DNA from: Artocarpus heterophyllus
Lineage: Eukaryota; Streptophyta; Magnoliopsida; Rosales; Moraceae
Reading direction: 5' to 3'
Assembly: GCA_025403435.1 (NCBI GenBank)
Contig: CM046351.1
Coordinates: 23,157,276-23,221,275 of the forward strand
Length of the DNA: 64,000 bases
Positions 1 through 12,289 of the stretch are shown here, one piece after another; positions within the stretch are counted from its first letter, which is position 1; each line of letters begins with the position of its first letter. Made by a program: the position numbers and the translations under genes. The notes under the pieces were generated by a model, which was not told the origin of the DNA, searched no databases, and saw only the letters and a program-made list of their open reading frames with translations.

Positions 1-1365
1 ACCATTGAAAACATTTTGACAAAAACTTTTTTCAAGGCCAAATCATTTGAAATTGGGTTACCAAAGAAAAAGGACCAGAAGTCCTACCTCGATACTCGTG
101 TCGGTGCCCATCACCATAATCCCGATCCGCTATACGTTAGCTCCACAGAACCACAAACAACCCTAGATAAAACTAGATCTATCAGTATCTAGTTCAAGAG
201 ATTCTGCCTTGCCAAGCTATTTCATGGTGTCGTAGTGTGCCATTTGTATTAATAAAATCATTTTATAAAGTTGGGGTTTCAATCGGGGTTCAAAACAGTG
301 AAAACGGATGAAAATCACAAAATCTGCCCTTGTTCGGTCGACCTACCGGTCTCCCTGGTTCGACCGGCTGAACTGCACAGTTTGGCTTGCCTGAGAACAA
401 GTCCAATCGGCCAAACATTTTTCAAGTTTGGCCTACCAGATAGATGAATCTGACCTACTGATCCTTTGAATCTAGCCTGTCAAACACGAAGTTCGACTTG
501 CCGAACTGAAAAAACCTAGAATTTTCAGCCACAGGTTTTGGGTCTCCTAAAACCCAAATCTTCATTTTAACCTGTTTTTCTCAAATCTCAGGCATGGAAA
601 ACAATCATAGATGATAGAAAAACATAATAAGACACTTCAAAACTCATTTAAACAAGATTTGAACACAAAATCCCAAGAAATCCAAAAATAGAGAAAAATG
701 GAGAAAAATAAAAAATGTTGACTCAAATCCGTTTTCTTCAAACCAAGCTTAGATCCTAGTTGTTCTAAGTTCCTTCAACTCAAATCAAGGGTTTTCTAGG
801 CTCGAATAAACTTAGATTTCAAAAATGCATAAAAAATTAAAAATTTGAAAAAGTTTAGAAATTTCAAAACTAACCTCAAATCCAAGCTACAAATCACGTT
901 TTGGTTATTCAATCACGCTCCCGAGCCTTAATCTACCAAAACCCGAGGCTTGAGCTTGATTGGAATTAAAATTTTGAGGGAAAATGAGAGGAAAAAGGAG
1001 TGGCAGAGAGAGAGAACGAGAGACGAGCTTGAGAGGGAGAGAGAGAGAGAGAGAGAGCTGAGAGTGAAGAGAGAGGAAGAGCAAGAGATATGAATAGAGA
1101 GAAAAGTGGACGATTTTACCGTGCGAAAACTATGTGCCGCCCACAGTTTTGTAAAACCGAATATATTTGACATTTGACAAATTGTTTTGTTTTAAAAACT
1201 CAAAATAACATTTTGAAACAATAAGAAATCATTAAAATAAGAGAAACAACTTTAAACTCAAAATTTCACCAAATGATCAAATTAAGTTTAAAATATTCAT
1301 TATGGCACACTAATCTACCATTTTACATTCTAATATCATTTAATAAATTTCGGGACGTTATAGAT
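1..1365 (-). mobile_element. Partial LTR, diverged relative of Gypsy 1 LTR
   Basis: Read on the minus strand, this is a diverged copy of the LTR found at 19965-22125. It begins at about 1365 with a TATAACGTCCCG-like end (TGTAACGTCCCG in Gypsy 1) and runs through the same landmarks: the 'tggcacactaat' stretch, the CT-rich block (about 985-1090), the GGCAGGCCG-type array (about 335-510, strongly decayed), and the GAGGTAAG site. It is cut by the window start in the middle of the LTR. Whether it is a solo LTR or belongs to an element lying to the left cannot be seen. Confidence 0.85.
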
Positions 1366-1373
1366 TCATTAGC

Positions 1374-2106
1374 TAAATATACTATAATTTTTCTATAATT
1401 TCGTTATTTTGTAATTAGTTGGTCAAATTAGTTTCAATTCAACTGACATATTAAATTAATGGTTTTAGGGATGCGCTAAACATCAATTTGCTAGTTCCGA
1501 CCCGATATTTGGTAAAACTCAACCTAAATCAGTCGGTACCAACTCGGTGTTTGCCAAAGTTGTGCATTTTGCGTCCGTTTGCTATACATTCGTAAGGCCC
1601 TACGCAATGGTGCAAGTAATTATATCAACCATGTAAGTAAACTTTTACAGAACATTAGAAGGAGAAAAACTGATTCGCAATACAAAAACTTTGTTTCTGA
1701 TCTTTCTTTCTTTCTTTCTTTCTTTTAAGCAGTTGTTTGTTTGCAAGAGTAATGGTTGAGAACAGACAATTGTTTAAAAGGTATCTCCTGTTCAAGGCAT
1801 TCCCGGGTCTAATTGCTATGATTCTTGCACATGCTTATGCTAATGGCATTTATCAGATTTTCGCTGTGGATATTGATAGGTATGTTTCTTTATATACGTA
1901 GATACACACATGCATATTGATACGTCTTATCGATTATATTAGAGAGCAATTTGTAAAATTTAAACGACATCTAAATCAAAATAACAAAAAATATCAACTA
2001 ATAATGGCCATATTTGCTGGGTATCCATATCTTTTGTCTGCTTGGAGTAAAAGGCTAGAGCCATCTTATACATTAGCCTTGATATTTGTTATTTATATTC
2101 ATGGCG
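1374..2106 (+). pseudogene. Inverted fragment of UbiA prenyltransferase gene (exons 2 and 3)
   Basis: This segment is an inverted copy of 10783-11565 of the prenyltransferase gene. Exon 2 (1469-1632, 164 nt) and exon 3 (1733-1879, 147 nt) are the same lengths as in the intact gene, open in the same phase, and flanked by AG acceptors and GT donors. The rest of the segment is intron sequence. No transit-peptide exon lies upstream and no exon 4 downstream, so it cannot make a complete enzyme. The prenyl-diphosphate motif NQIFDADID of the intact gene reads YQIFAVDID here, losing the Asn and the first Asp. The boundary at 1366-1373 abuts the Gypsy LTR and the boundary near 2107 abuts a copia-bearing repeat. 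Confidence 0.85.
1700..1726 (+). repeat. (TTTC)n tract before exon 3 copy
   Basis: A pyrimidine tetranucleotide run sits just before the AG acceptor of the inverted exon 3 copy. The matching intron in the intact gene lacks such an expanded run. Confidence 0.8.
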
Positions 2107-2159
2107 TGTATATAATATTGATAATTCAATTATTAAGAAACCAAATAATAAGAACTAAA

Positions 2160-4050
2160 TAGTCAAAGATAACTGTGTAAAATAATTAACAAATTAAGGC
2201 TGACCAGTAATATAATATTGAAAGCAATAGAGTGTCTATAATTGACTGTTAAAAATTATTATCAAAATTATTCGGGACTCAACTGCCAAAAAATAACTTA
2301 AGGACTACATTGCGTGAAGGAGAAAATTTAGGCAGTAAATCCGCTAAAAGTCCTATTAAATAAACAAATGTTATATGTTATGTCACATTTTTTAACAATA
2401 TATTTATTTATGCTAGACTTAAATGGTGGAAAAGTAAGCTTCAAAAGATAGAATTTATGAAAATTCTCCTTTCTAATAAGAACATATTTGTGTAATAATT
2501 GATAATGTGGTATGACAAGAATTCAATCTCATTAATTTCATAATTTGGGGAGTTTTCATAGTTGTCATCTATTAAAATTTACTTTTTTCTAAATGGCACA
2601 CTTGTTTATTTGTGCATAACTTACATGTCATAAGAATAACAATGTGGCATAAACTCATCTAAATGTGCCTTGAATAAACACAAGTTTTAAAAGTGCGGCA
2701 TCAAAAATAATTTTCTCTCGTGTTTTTGTCAACTACTTAATTCATTACAATCGTCCAGTTTATATCACTCGGTAAATAATAATATTATAACCAACTAGAG
2801 AAAATGTTTTTCTATTTTTTCTTGATCCTCAACATCCTGTTTCTTAATCTCAATCTCTAGAAGTTTCTCTAACGGAATCACTTCAAGCTTATTAGCTTCA
2901 GAAACCGTGCTTTGGGAGTTATTACCAATTCTGTCTTTGTACAAAATACCTTCATTGAAGATCATATCTTTGCTCCTAATAATTTTCTGATTTTGGTCAT
3001 CCCAAAAATGATAACCAAAGTCTGTTTCACCATAACCAATGAAAAAACTCTTCTTATATTTGAAATTAATTTTATTTCTAGCATTGGAATCAATATGCAT
3101 ACAAGAAACACAACAAAATACTTTCAAAATAAGAAAGGTTTATCTTTTTGCTACTCTAAACTTCTTCTAGTAGCTTGAAAGTCCAATGGCGTAGAGAGAC
3201 TTCTATTGATCAAATAAGTTATAGTGTTAATTGCTTCGACCCAAAACATCTTTAGCAACCTGCATGCGTCCTCATGCTAAGATTCTATTCATCCTTTCAA
3301 CTACACCTTTTTGTTGTACTTTTCTTGGAATGGTTTGCTTCATTTTGATTCCATTTTCTACATAGTACCACTTGAAATCTTCATTTATGTATTTTCCCTT
3401 GTTATCAAACTGGAAGTATTTCACTTTCAAATCTATCTCATTTTCAACCATTGCTCTCTATCACTTGAAACCATCAAAGATATCAGATTTGTTTTTGAGA
3501 AAGTAAATTCATACCTTCCTACTTGAGTCATTAATAAATGTCACATAATAGCTAGAATCTCCAAAGGAAGTAAGAAATGAAGGCCCCCACATATCTGTAT
3601 AAACCAATTCCAGCTTCTTTGTTTTTGGCTCCCTACCTGCTTCGGAAAAACTCACCTTTTTTTGTTTGCCAAAAATATATCCTTCACATAAGCTGTGATC
3701 AATAATCTTCAATCCTAGTAGTTTTCCTCTATGGTGAAGCACCTTCATTCCCGTCTTACTTATGTGCCTAAGCCTATTGTGCCATAGATCATAATCAATA
3801 GCAGAATCAGCAACTGCTACTGTGTTCTTTCAACTAGAGTTAATATAAAAGGTTCCATTCTTACTTCTTTGAGCTACAACCCTAGCACCCTTTGTTACTT
3901 TCCACCCACCATTATTAAAGATCACATGAGCCCTTCATCATCAAGTTGCCGTACAGAGATTACATTGCGAATTAGAAGCACATCACCGCTATTATCATTA
4001 CCCTTGTTAGAGTTCCTCTCGAACCTAATAAAGTAAAACTTGTGATCAAT
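2160..4050 (-). mobile_element. Ty1/copia pol remnant (copy 1)
   Basis: Fragments of a copia polyprotein are readable on the minus strand. From 5' to 3' they are: a gag-pre-integrase stretch (about 3700-3990), an integrase start (3509-3748, with GYIFGKQKK and DMWGPS), and the integrase-to-RT linker (2795-3127, with IGYGETDFGYHFWDD and an RDVIF-like RSKDMIF). Frameshifts and stops separate the pieces and no LTRs are recognisable at either end. The right end joins prenyltransferase exon 9 sequence near 4060-4075, the same junction as in the copies at about 14400 and 60045. About 2160-2790 is AT-rich with no coding signal of its own. Confidence 0.8.
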
Positions 4051-4117
4051 ATAAATTATTATCTTTACTTACTAGCACAACATGCAATTGAGTCGAACGC
4101 GTATATTGTATAATTAG

Positions 4118-4287
4118 CTTGCCATGATTTGCAATGTTCTTTTTGGCCTAAAAGAAAACAAGAAAAGAAATTGTAAAAGAGTTTTACTTGTATTTTTTTC
4201 TTGATTAATATATGTGACAAACTAGAAAAAATAGCAAGAAAAGGTGAAGATTGAGTGAGCATGCAACATTAAGTTACGTTTCGAAAC
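4118..4287 (-). pseudogene. Prenyltransferase exon 8-9 fragment (copy 1)
   Basis: Exon 8 remnant (about 4223-4287) keeps the acceptor and the reading KRNLMLHAHSIF, matching KRNIMLPAHSIF of the intact gene, then runs into TAG near the old donor. Exon 9 remnant (about 4118-4147) has lost three bases, and the donor GTAATT has become CTAATT. No other exon of this copy is present, so it is a relic left beside the copia insertion. Confidence 0.75.
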
Positions 4288-5740
4288 CTGTAAAAAAGTA
4301 AATGAAAGAATTTATTTCTTACTTCCTAGTCTACACATAAATAAGGACCAATTGAAGTGGAAAAAAATTTTTGATGGATTTTTTTAAGTGACTGTGATTT
4401 CTTTTTCTTTTTCATTTTTTTTTGCAAAAATTGTGTGTTTTAAAAAAGTTTGGCAATATACTAAATTCAACTCTATGATTGTCCAAACACACTAGATTTT
4501 TTTCTCCATTTTAATGAATTTAAATTTTATTTAGAAAAAATTTTAATAATTAATTACTTAAATAATATTTTAGTAGTAATTACCAAGGAGTTTATAGTAT
4601 TTTGAAAACTTGAAATTAGCTAGTTAAAGGATTATTTAAAAGAAAAACTAATGTGATAAGTTATAGAAAATGCGTTCTAGATTATCAAACTGATAAGGAT
4701 AAACATGGGATTTTATAAAAACTCGATAGTAATTGTTAGATTCTTTTGCATAATATTACATGATACAAGAGGAAAATTAAGATGCTAGCTCTAAATAAAA
4801 CTAGAAAAAAATTAGTAACTTCACAAAATATTCTCTACTTGTATATGCTACAACAACATAGCAAGACCATCAATTTTGTGCTTCTCTTAAAAAATAATTA
4901 ATGCTTCTAGAATATAGGGATAGGCTACCATCCCTCCTTAGGACTTCCCACACTGATGTGGGCATGCAATTGGCTGCAAGGGTTGGGTTTTGCCAAGTAT
5001 TATATTGCTGCAGATACCCTTATCTTGGAAGATAAAGATTATGTCTTGTATAGCCAACTCGCTGGGACCGGTTATTCTTACTTTTGACCTGGTTAGTTTG
5101 TGAATATGAGGTTAGATGGTGGGCATTTTTGTAATTTCATTTCTCATTCTTTACTTTGGGAAAAAAAGAACAAAACTTGTTGTATTTAAATGATTACATA
5201 ACACATGATAGGAAGGACGCAACAATCAGATATAAAAAAACATAACTTAAAATCTAAAACAGAGTAATTCTAAAAAAAAATAAATTAAAAGACAATAATA
5301 TATTCTACTAGCATGTTCAGCAAATTGATTTGAAAAGAAAAATGAGTTCAAATATGGCAACATGTAAGAGCTTTACATTATAATTGCATAGAACTTTACA
5401 TAAATTCGAATCTATCGGTTCGAACTGGCGTACCATGATATATATATATATAAGTACATAAAACGAGCTTAATTTTTGAAATGATTTAATAATACAAAAT
5501 GATTTACCTAAAATTATGCAAATGTTAACTAGTTCATCGAAATGCAATAACAATTCTTTCTTTTTTTTGAAAATTCTGCCCAACCATTTTTTTAACACTT
5601 AAGGAAATAATGTAAGCAGAAAATTATCTTTAAGCTCCTAATAAAATTATTTTTATAAAGTATTTGATGAAAAATAATTTATGAGCATCTAGAATGTAAT
5701 TGGTGTAAACGTTTGTTCTCTTTTTTTAAATAGAATTACA
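4288..5740. other. Non-coding AT-rich stretch
   Basis: No gene is visible. The first about 100 bases still resemble prenyltransferase intron 7. About 4848-5612 is present only in this copy of the duplication and contains a short GC-richer part near 4920-5060 (GATGTGGGCATGCAATTGGC) and a (TA)n run near 5437-5450. The rest is AT-rich with no recognised family. Confidence 0.5.
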
Positions 5741-6935
5741 TATTTTAGATTATGAAAATACAAACACAAATTTCGACTTAAGCAGCCACAGACGACTCAT
5801 TATAAAAGGACTAGACCCCTAGACATTTTGACTAGATCCACAATAAAAATAGGTGACGTACATAGGCAAACCACAAGTGTTGAGACCCAATAGAGAAAAA
5901 ATTGTTCAATATAAAATTTGACCTCGACCAAAGCTTGTGGTAAAGGACTACTATAGTCAATGGAAATATTACCATGTTACCACAGTTATCCTTTTGCTTT
6001 GCTAGGTTTGCACCTGCAGCCTCATCATTCCCACCTTGGAGTTAATCTAGGGCCACTATGATTTTTTCAAGCAGTCCGCTCGTCTGTTCAACCTTTTGCT
6101 CCAAAACTACAGGTCTTGAAGGTTGTCTCCCTTGCCTTGATCCTCCAACCACTTCGGCAATGAAGGGGTTTTTAGAGTTATTTCCTATCCGGTTGGTTCT
6201 CGTAGTCACCATGATGATCACATAAATTTTTTCAGTTCTAAATCAAATAAATATGAACCATCCTTCTAGCACCAATTGTTGATGGTGGTTTTAGGTCAAT
6301 AATTATCTCATGATTCACTCACGATGAAAAAGATCAATAAGAAAGGTTTAAACATGTAAAAAATAAAAGACACAAGAAATTATAATAGTTCACTCAATAT
6401 GAGCAAGGTTTACTTTAAGGTTCTCTCTTGAATACACGAATGTGAGAAGGCCAGACTAAGGGATAGAATAATCACCCTTCTTTGGGGTTTTCCACCCCTA
6501 TTTATAGTTATAATTTTTTATTGAAAATCTCAAATTCATAATAATTTAAATACAAAATCGGGAATATTAGTTTCTTGATTTTATTCCCCCTTTCTACGTA
6601 TTTATCCTTCCATGTTGGTTGCTTGGATTACGCTTATCCTTGATTTGAATGGGATTTGATATCATGTATTTGCAATTTAAATTTGTATATTTGATTCAGT
6701 GAACTTGGACACTTCTTCGGCTCGCCCTCCTGTCTTACCTGAAAGATCTCGACTCTTGAGGGAACTTTAATAGCTCATCTTGAGATCTTGAAATGGGGTT
6801 TTATCAGGCTTTCTCAATGTTAACGCTGGACTTTGAGCCGTCGAGACTACTCACAACAATGCACATGTACAATGAAATAAAAATATATTTATTAATTATC
6901 AAAATATATCATTACATCATATGTTTTGGGCATCA
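5740..6935 (-). mobile_element. LTR and gag start of an LTR retrotransposon (copy 1)
   Basis: On the minus strand an LTR runs from about 6935 to 6277. Its ends are the imperfect inverted pair GTTGATGCC and CATCAACA, and a TATA box (CTATAAATAG) lies at 6498-6507. It is followed by a TTGGTGCTAGAAGGA primer-site-like stretch (about 6262-6276) and a gag-like start at 6212 (MVTTRTNRIGNNS, then about 50 more codons to a stop near 6050). The element is truncated beyond about 5740; no pol is present. A near-identical copy lies at 15400-16540 because the whole block was duplicated. Confidence 0.7.
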
Positions 6936-7955
6936 ACGACGCGGCTTTGCGAACTTCAATATGATTGAATATCAAACCATTATTCATAACTAGTACCAGT
7001 AACAATTTTGCGCATTGGATCTTAATTTCTTAATTAATGCAAGTAGCAATACGAAAAATTACTGAAGAAGTTGTCAGGACAAATATTGATAATTATTATG
7101 GGGTAGTCTATTGTACTTACCCATACCACACATATTTTTGATAAATTTTATTATTACAAAATTATCCATAAACAAATTACTTTTAAAGATAGAAAAAAAG
7201 TTCTAAAAGGTACTTTTTTTAAATAGTTTTTACACATCTCATCACTTTAGTAGTTGGAAAAAAAAATTGTAGTCAACCCTTTCGAATACAATATATATTC
7301 AACACTCGATCCTTTTTTTGTGATCGTGCCACATGCAGTCCTCTTTTTAATATTTGTTTCTGCTTTCACATCTCCATGAATTGGTTACTTTAAAATTGTT
7401 GTTCATTTTTTAACTCAATTTTTGCATTTAATTCGGTATTTTATATAATATATATATATGTGGTTTGATTTTGTCGGATTCGGGAGTCACATGCATCAAA
7501 AACAATATAAAACTGACGAGGATTTGTCTTTACTCAGCAAAAAGAAAAAAAAGGAATGACGAGGATCTGTGCGATAGAGATTTTAAAGTGTTGTCGAACA
7601 TCTTTATTAATTTGTCACGCGGGAATAAATTATTTCGATTTTTTTAAAAAAATAGTCTACAGGTGACGAGGATTTGTCTTATATTTACTATTAGTTTTGA
7701 CTTTATTTATATTTATTTGTATTAGTTAACTTATCCACAGATCAATTCTGTGAATGACTCTCTCATATCTTACCCAGTAGATCTAAGGCACAATGTTGAA
7801 CCACACTGTATCTGATTATTCTCTCCTTTTATTCAGAAAAAGAAATAAAAGATCTAATATCTTAACAAAATACACACAACTCACTTTGTCCTCCCAATCC
7901 AGTACGCACATAGTTGATGGAGGAAAAACTTATGATTTATTTTGCAACTTGTTTG
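6936..7955. other. 3' flank of the intact prenyltransferase gene
   Basis: No coding sequence recognised. It lies just downstream (minus-strand sense) of the gene's stop codon and would hold its 3' UTR and terminator. It is repeated at 16541-17784. It contains poly(A) and poly(T) runs, a (TA)n at about 7446-7460, and the short repeat GACGAGGATTTGTCTT near 7514 and 7665. Confidence 0.5.
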
Positions 7956-10900
7956 CTACATAAAAGGAAGTAAAAGAAACTCGAATACAAGAAGCTTCCA
8001 AATGAATCCATAAAACTTTGCGCTTGCTTCCTGCAGACATAATATGCGAAACTTGTGTCAATATTAATAGCTCATTGCTCACTAGGACAACATGAACTTG
8101 AGTCGAATGTACATATTTTATAATTACCTGGCAATAGTTTGCTTTGTCTAACTTTCTGACCTGAAAAAAAAAAAAAGTTGAAAAAGTGATTATGCTTTTT
8201 AATTTTAATTTTTTTTAATTTTTTTGTTTTATTTATGTATGACAAACCTCAAAAAGTAACCATGAGGCAAAGATTGAGTGAGCAGGCAACATTATGTTGC
8301 GCTTGAAAGCCTGTAAAAAATACATAAAAGATTACTTATTTATTAGTTCTCAGTCTCCATATAAAAAAACTTCGATGGAGACCTTTTTCAAAATCTCCAT
8401 GAAATTCATTTTGTTTTTTTTTTTTTGCATAATTTAATCCTATTTAATTATAACCTTTGAAGAAGATGAACAAAAATTACCTGAGGCATGTAAAGGGATG
8501 CTGCTATAGGACCAACATAATTTACAAGTAAAATTCCCGTGCCAAGGAACGTGATATTTTTAGGTCCGTATCTCGCGGCAAACGTTTGAATGTTATGCCT
8601 ATAATGTTTTAACATAGTTTAAAATTTATAAGACAGGCTGCAACATGTTTCAAGATAAAAAACTGATGCATGTCGAAAATTTTGAAATTTTGAGTTTAGT
8701 ATATGAGATAACAAATGTAAGACTTACTTTGTATCGCCTTCTATGTCTGTGATATCTTTTACGATGGAAATGACCACAAAAAATAATAAAGTAAAGGTAA
8801 ACATGAAAGCAAGTGGGGGGCTGCAGATCAAAATAAAAGCCAAACGTAAAATTTCCATAACAAGTAGAATTAATGCGTGTATGCGTAACATGTAATATCA
8901 AAAGAATACTGGCAGATATAAATATATATATATATAATTCAATACATGTAAGAAAGCATAGTTAAATAGGTAATATTTTAGTTTTTCTAGAAAACATTTT
9001 TGTGATATCCTTGTTACACTTACCTCAACCGAAATGGTAGTCCAAGAGAATCCATGGTAGCGTAAAGTACACCAATAGCATTAATGAACGTACTCTGCGT
9101 GATAAGTTGTTTTTGTTAAACAAATAATCATTTTTTTCCCTTAGGAAAGATAATTATTAAACTAATGCCAGTATGTTTTCAGAAAAATCAGACAAAAAAA
9201 ATCAGAAGAAGAGAAAGAAATAAAAGAGAGAGGGATGTTTTAATGTAGATTAAAATAGAATTTTAATAAACCTAATAAGATAAGATAGTAAGAATACTAT
9301 AAACTAATACAAATAAAGAAATCTCACTTCCATCTCAAAAGAACCAAAAAAATTCTATAAAATTGCCTGTTTTATCATCTTAATAAAAGTAAATAGCAGC
9401 TGAAATTCTTTTTTCTCTCCAACCAGCCGCTCGCCACTGCACATCGTCCAACACGGCTTACTCCACTAAGCTAAGAAACCGGCGATCTACAAAACCGATC
9501 ATTTAACAAAAATTGAAGCCCACAGACTTGCGAGGACGGTGACAACTGCATCTCTCCTTGCAAGCTAGACTCTCTGATCCCGGCCTTGCGATCCTAATCT
9601 TGTGACGACGTTGCGAGGATCTCCGATGTTGTGAAAGACCCTCGACACACCGGCGATCGTACATGAAAAAAAGGAAAGAGGGGGGAGGAGTTTCAACTTG
9701 CAGCACCTTTTGACATACTCGTCGTTGCCGTTGGCATCTTGCAACGATGTTTTTGTCGCAAACTTACCACACCATCATTGTCGACGAAAGGGGTGAGGGA
9801 GAAGAGGGATAGGTTTTCAGTTTACTAATTGAGGAATTTTAAGGTTTCTACTCTTTGGGTTTTTTAGGTAATTTTAGAATATAATAAATCTAATTTTATT
9901 AAAATATACTATTCACTATCTTTTGTAAAATATTATCCTATGAATTTTTATTAGTACTCTCCCAGAAGTGTTATTTCTCCTTCTCCCAAGAATCAAAGTC
10001 CAAAACTACTTCCTAAACAGCCCAAGATTTTAAACAGATTGCTACACCATTTCACTTGGGGCACATTCTTAAAACTTATTAATTAATATTGTCTTGGGCA
10101 ATAGGACACATACTATACATCCGTCACTGTGTGTTTCTGTGTATGCTAGAATAAAGAACTCGACCTTTGTTTCACAAGATGTTCGGTGATCGTGAATAAA
10201 GAATTTAACGTGATGAAACCTGGCATACCGATCGATCCCAAACTGTATATATATGCAACTACATTTTCTTGTCGTTTTTATATTTTTCGAGGAGCATTAT
10301 ATTTCCAAAAACAAAAAAAAAAGTCAATAAATTAAAATAAACAAAATTCTAAGGAACGAAAAAAATAAAAATAATACCAATGGAAGTGAAATAGTTGCTG
10401 CAATAGAAGATCCCTTGAATCTAAACGGAGGGGCAGAGTACATAGTCGCAAATAAAAGACCAAAACAATAGAGACCAGTAGTGATTAGGTCAGCCTTCAT
10501 CAGCCATAAAATCAATAGGCCAGCAAGTACACAAAATATCATCAAGAACCATGCTTGTTTTACTGAAATATCCCCTGCTGGTATAGGCAAATGAGGCTTG
10601 TTCAACCTGAGAATTAATCACATAATGAAGTAAGCTAATCAGCTTCTTTTTTTTTTTGGGGGGCGGGGCACCGATTGGGGTTGGGGGGAACGTAATTAGA
10701 AGGCTTTTGCATGCGTTAGATTTGGAAAAAAAAAAAAAAAGAAAAAAAAAACTTATAATAATTCAGAAATTAGTAAAGATGCATGCCATGAATATTTGAA
10801 TAACAAATATCAAGGCTAATGTATAAGATGGCTGTAGCCTTTTACTCCAAGCACACAAAAGAAAACTTATAACCGATATGGATGGATACCCAGCAAATAT

Positions 10901-12184
10901 GGCCATTATTAGTCGATATTTTTTGTTATTTCGATTTAGATGTCGCTTAAATTTTACAAATTGCTCTCTAGTATAATCGATAAGATGTATTAATATGTGT
11001 GTGTATATATATATAATGTGCGTATGTACGCATATAAAGAAGCATACCTATCAATATCCGCATCGAAAATCTGATTAAGGCCATTAAAATAAGTATGCGC
11101 AAGAATCATAGCAATTAGACCCGGAAATGCCTTGAACAAGAGATAACCTTTAAACAATTGTCTGTTCTCGACCATTACTCTTGCGAACAAAATACTGCTC
11201 AAAAAAAAAAAAAAACATAAAAAAAAGGAAAGATCAGAAACAAAGTTTGTGTATTGCGAATCAGTTTTTTTTCCTCTAATTTTCTGTAAAAGTTTACTTA
11301 CATGACTGATATAATTACGTGCACCATTGCGTAGGGCCTTACGAATTTATAGCAAGCGGATGCAAAATGCACTACTTTGGCAAACGCCGAGTTGGTACCG
11401 ACTGATTTAGCTTGAGTTTCGCCAAATACCGGGTCCGAACTAGCAAATTGATGTTTAGCGCATGCCTAAAACCATTAATTTATTATGTCAGTTGAATTGA
11501 AACTAATTTGACCAACTAATTACAAAATAACGAAATTACAGAAAAATTATAGTATATTTAGAAAAATTATAGTCTTTGATGTCAGATGCATGTGGATCAC
11601 CTCAAAACAGTACACTGTACTCTTAAATTCTTTGTGGGTCCCATTTTTCATGTAAATATATTTATAGTCTTAAATTCTATATGCTAGTATAAAACTTAAT
11701 TTCCATTGATGAAGACTTATTCCCAGTGTCGGATTACATTTATGGTACGTTTACCAAATCATACAGGATTAATGCATTGAAAAGGTAATGAGATTTGAAA
11801 GTAAAATAATAAAAATGAGGAAAATTTTTTTTTCAAGTATTTGGTACTTATATATTTGAAAAGAAAAAAATCACTTTTTACTTTCACTGCTTTACGGAGT
11901 TTCTAAAAAGTGTATGTGTTATATAATCAACGTATGCATGTTGCAGGGAAAAAAAATTATACCTTGATCGAATTAAGCCTATGTTGGCCTAATAATAACG
12001 ATTTTGGGAACCTTCTCTCCCCATAAAGCCCTATCGGGTGGATCAGTTTATTAGTGGAGCATTTGATATCTTTGGTTATGGGCTTAGTTGGCATCAACGT
12101 ATTGGCATAAGTGAAAGATTGTGAGAAACGTCGAGAGATAATAGGTGGTACTCTAAAGGAAGAATGAGAGATTGTGAGCTCCAT
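7956..12184 (-). CDS. Plastid UbiA aromatic prenyltransferase, HST-like, 10 exons, intact
   Basis: Ten exons join in phase to 404 codons: 12184-11963, 11465-11302, 11194-11048, 10606-10378, 9094-9024, 8820-8728, 8598-8481, 8310-8248, 8160-8128, 8030-7956 (TAG). All introns are GT-AG. The first about 60 residues are rich in Ser, Thr and Arg, as in a chloroplast transit peptide. The two Mg-prenyl-diphosphate motifs are complete: NQIFDADID (residues 169-177) and KDITDIEGD (299-307), separated by hydrophobic membrane helices. Family knowledge: UbiA enzymes of this type move a prenyl chain from its diphosphate onto an aromatic ring in plastid membranes. NKPHLPIPAGDISV and FYGFIWKLL look most like homogentisate solanesyltransferase, the clade from which some flavonoid, stilbene and xanthone prenyltransferases arose. 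Substrate is not decidable from sequence. The start at 12184 is preferred over an ATG at 12277, which lies too close to the TATA box. Confidence 0.87.
9095..10377 (-). other. Intron 4 of the prenyltransferase gene
   Basis: This is the longest intron of the gene (1283 bp; the others are about 90-500 bp). About 9400-9850 is clearly more GC-rich than its surroundings and contains repeated CGGCGATC-type stretches, suggesting an inserted sequence, but I found no clean terminal repeats or coding match. The rest is AT-rich. Confidence 0.6.
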
Positions 12185-12281
12185 GAATAATGCCAACGAA
12201 AAGGATAGAGGAGAAGAAGGAAGTATAGATAATAGAGGAGAAGAGGGAAGTGTAGATAACAAATGCTTTAAGCACATCGAA

Positions 12282-12289
12282 ATTTATAG
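12282..12289 (-). promoter_or_regulatory. TATA box of the prenyltransferase gene
   Basis: CTATAAAT on the minus strand lies 98 bases before the ATG at 12184. A start about 30 bases downstream would give a 5' UTR of about 70 bases. The upstream ATG at 12277 would fall before the expected transcription start. Confidence 0.55.

Larger units (their letters stand above)
2107..8095. repeat. Direct segmental duplication, copy 1
   Basis: This stretch is repeated in direct orientation at about 12425-17905 with high similarity throughout. Shared parts, in order: AT-rich leader, Ty1/copia remnant, prenyltransferase exon 9-8 fragment, LTR with gag start, 3' flank and last exon of a prenyltransferase. 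Copy 1 carries about 765 bp (about 4848-5612) missing from copy 2, whereas copy 2 has about 230 bp (about 17287-17517) missing here. Small indels and substitutions separate the copies. Confidence 0.85.

Noticed and set aside
928..1173. Open frames over the CT-rich part of the Gypsy 1-type LTRs (also 20161-20447 and 27069-27355)
   Set aside because: They are Ser/Leu-rich translations of CT repeats, sit inside LTRs, and have no conserved domain; conservation between copies only reflects LTR identity.
2912..3178. Plus-strand open frames over the copia remnants (also 3311-3526, 13227-13493, 13629-13820, 57927-58190)
   Set aside because: They are antisense to readable copia pol; the protein similarity is on the minus strand.
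8481..8598. Suspected one-base deletion in exon 7 of the intact prenyltransferase
   Set aside because: On recount the exon is 118 nt, which keeps phase with both neighbours and reads through VNYVG; the suspicion came from misreading a line.
12185..12277. Upstream in-frame ATG at 12277 as start of the prenyltransferase
   Set aside because: It lies only a few bases from the TATA box at 12282-12289, before the expected transcription start; the ATG at 12184 gives a normal transit peptide and a 404-residue enzyme.
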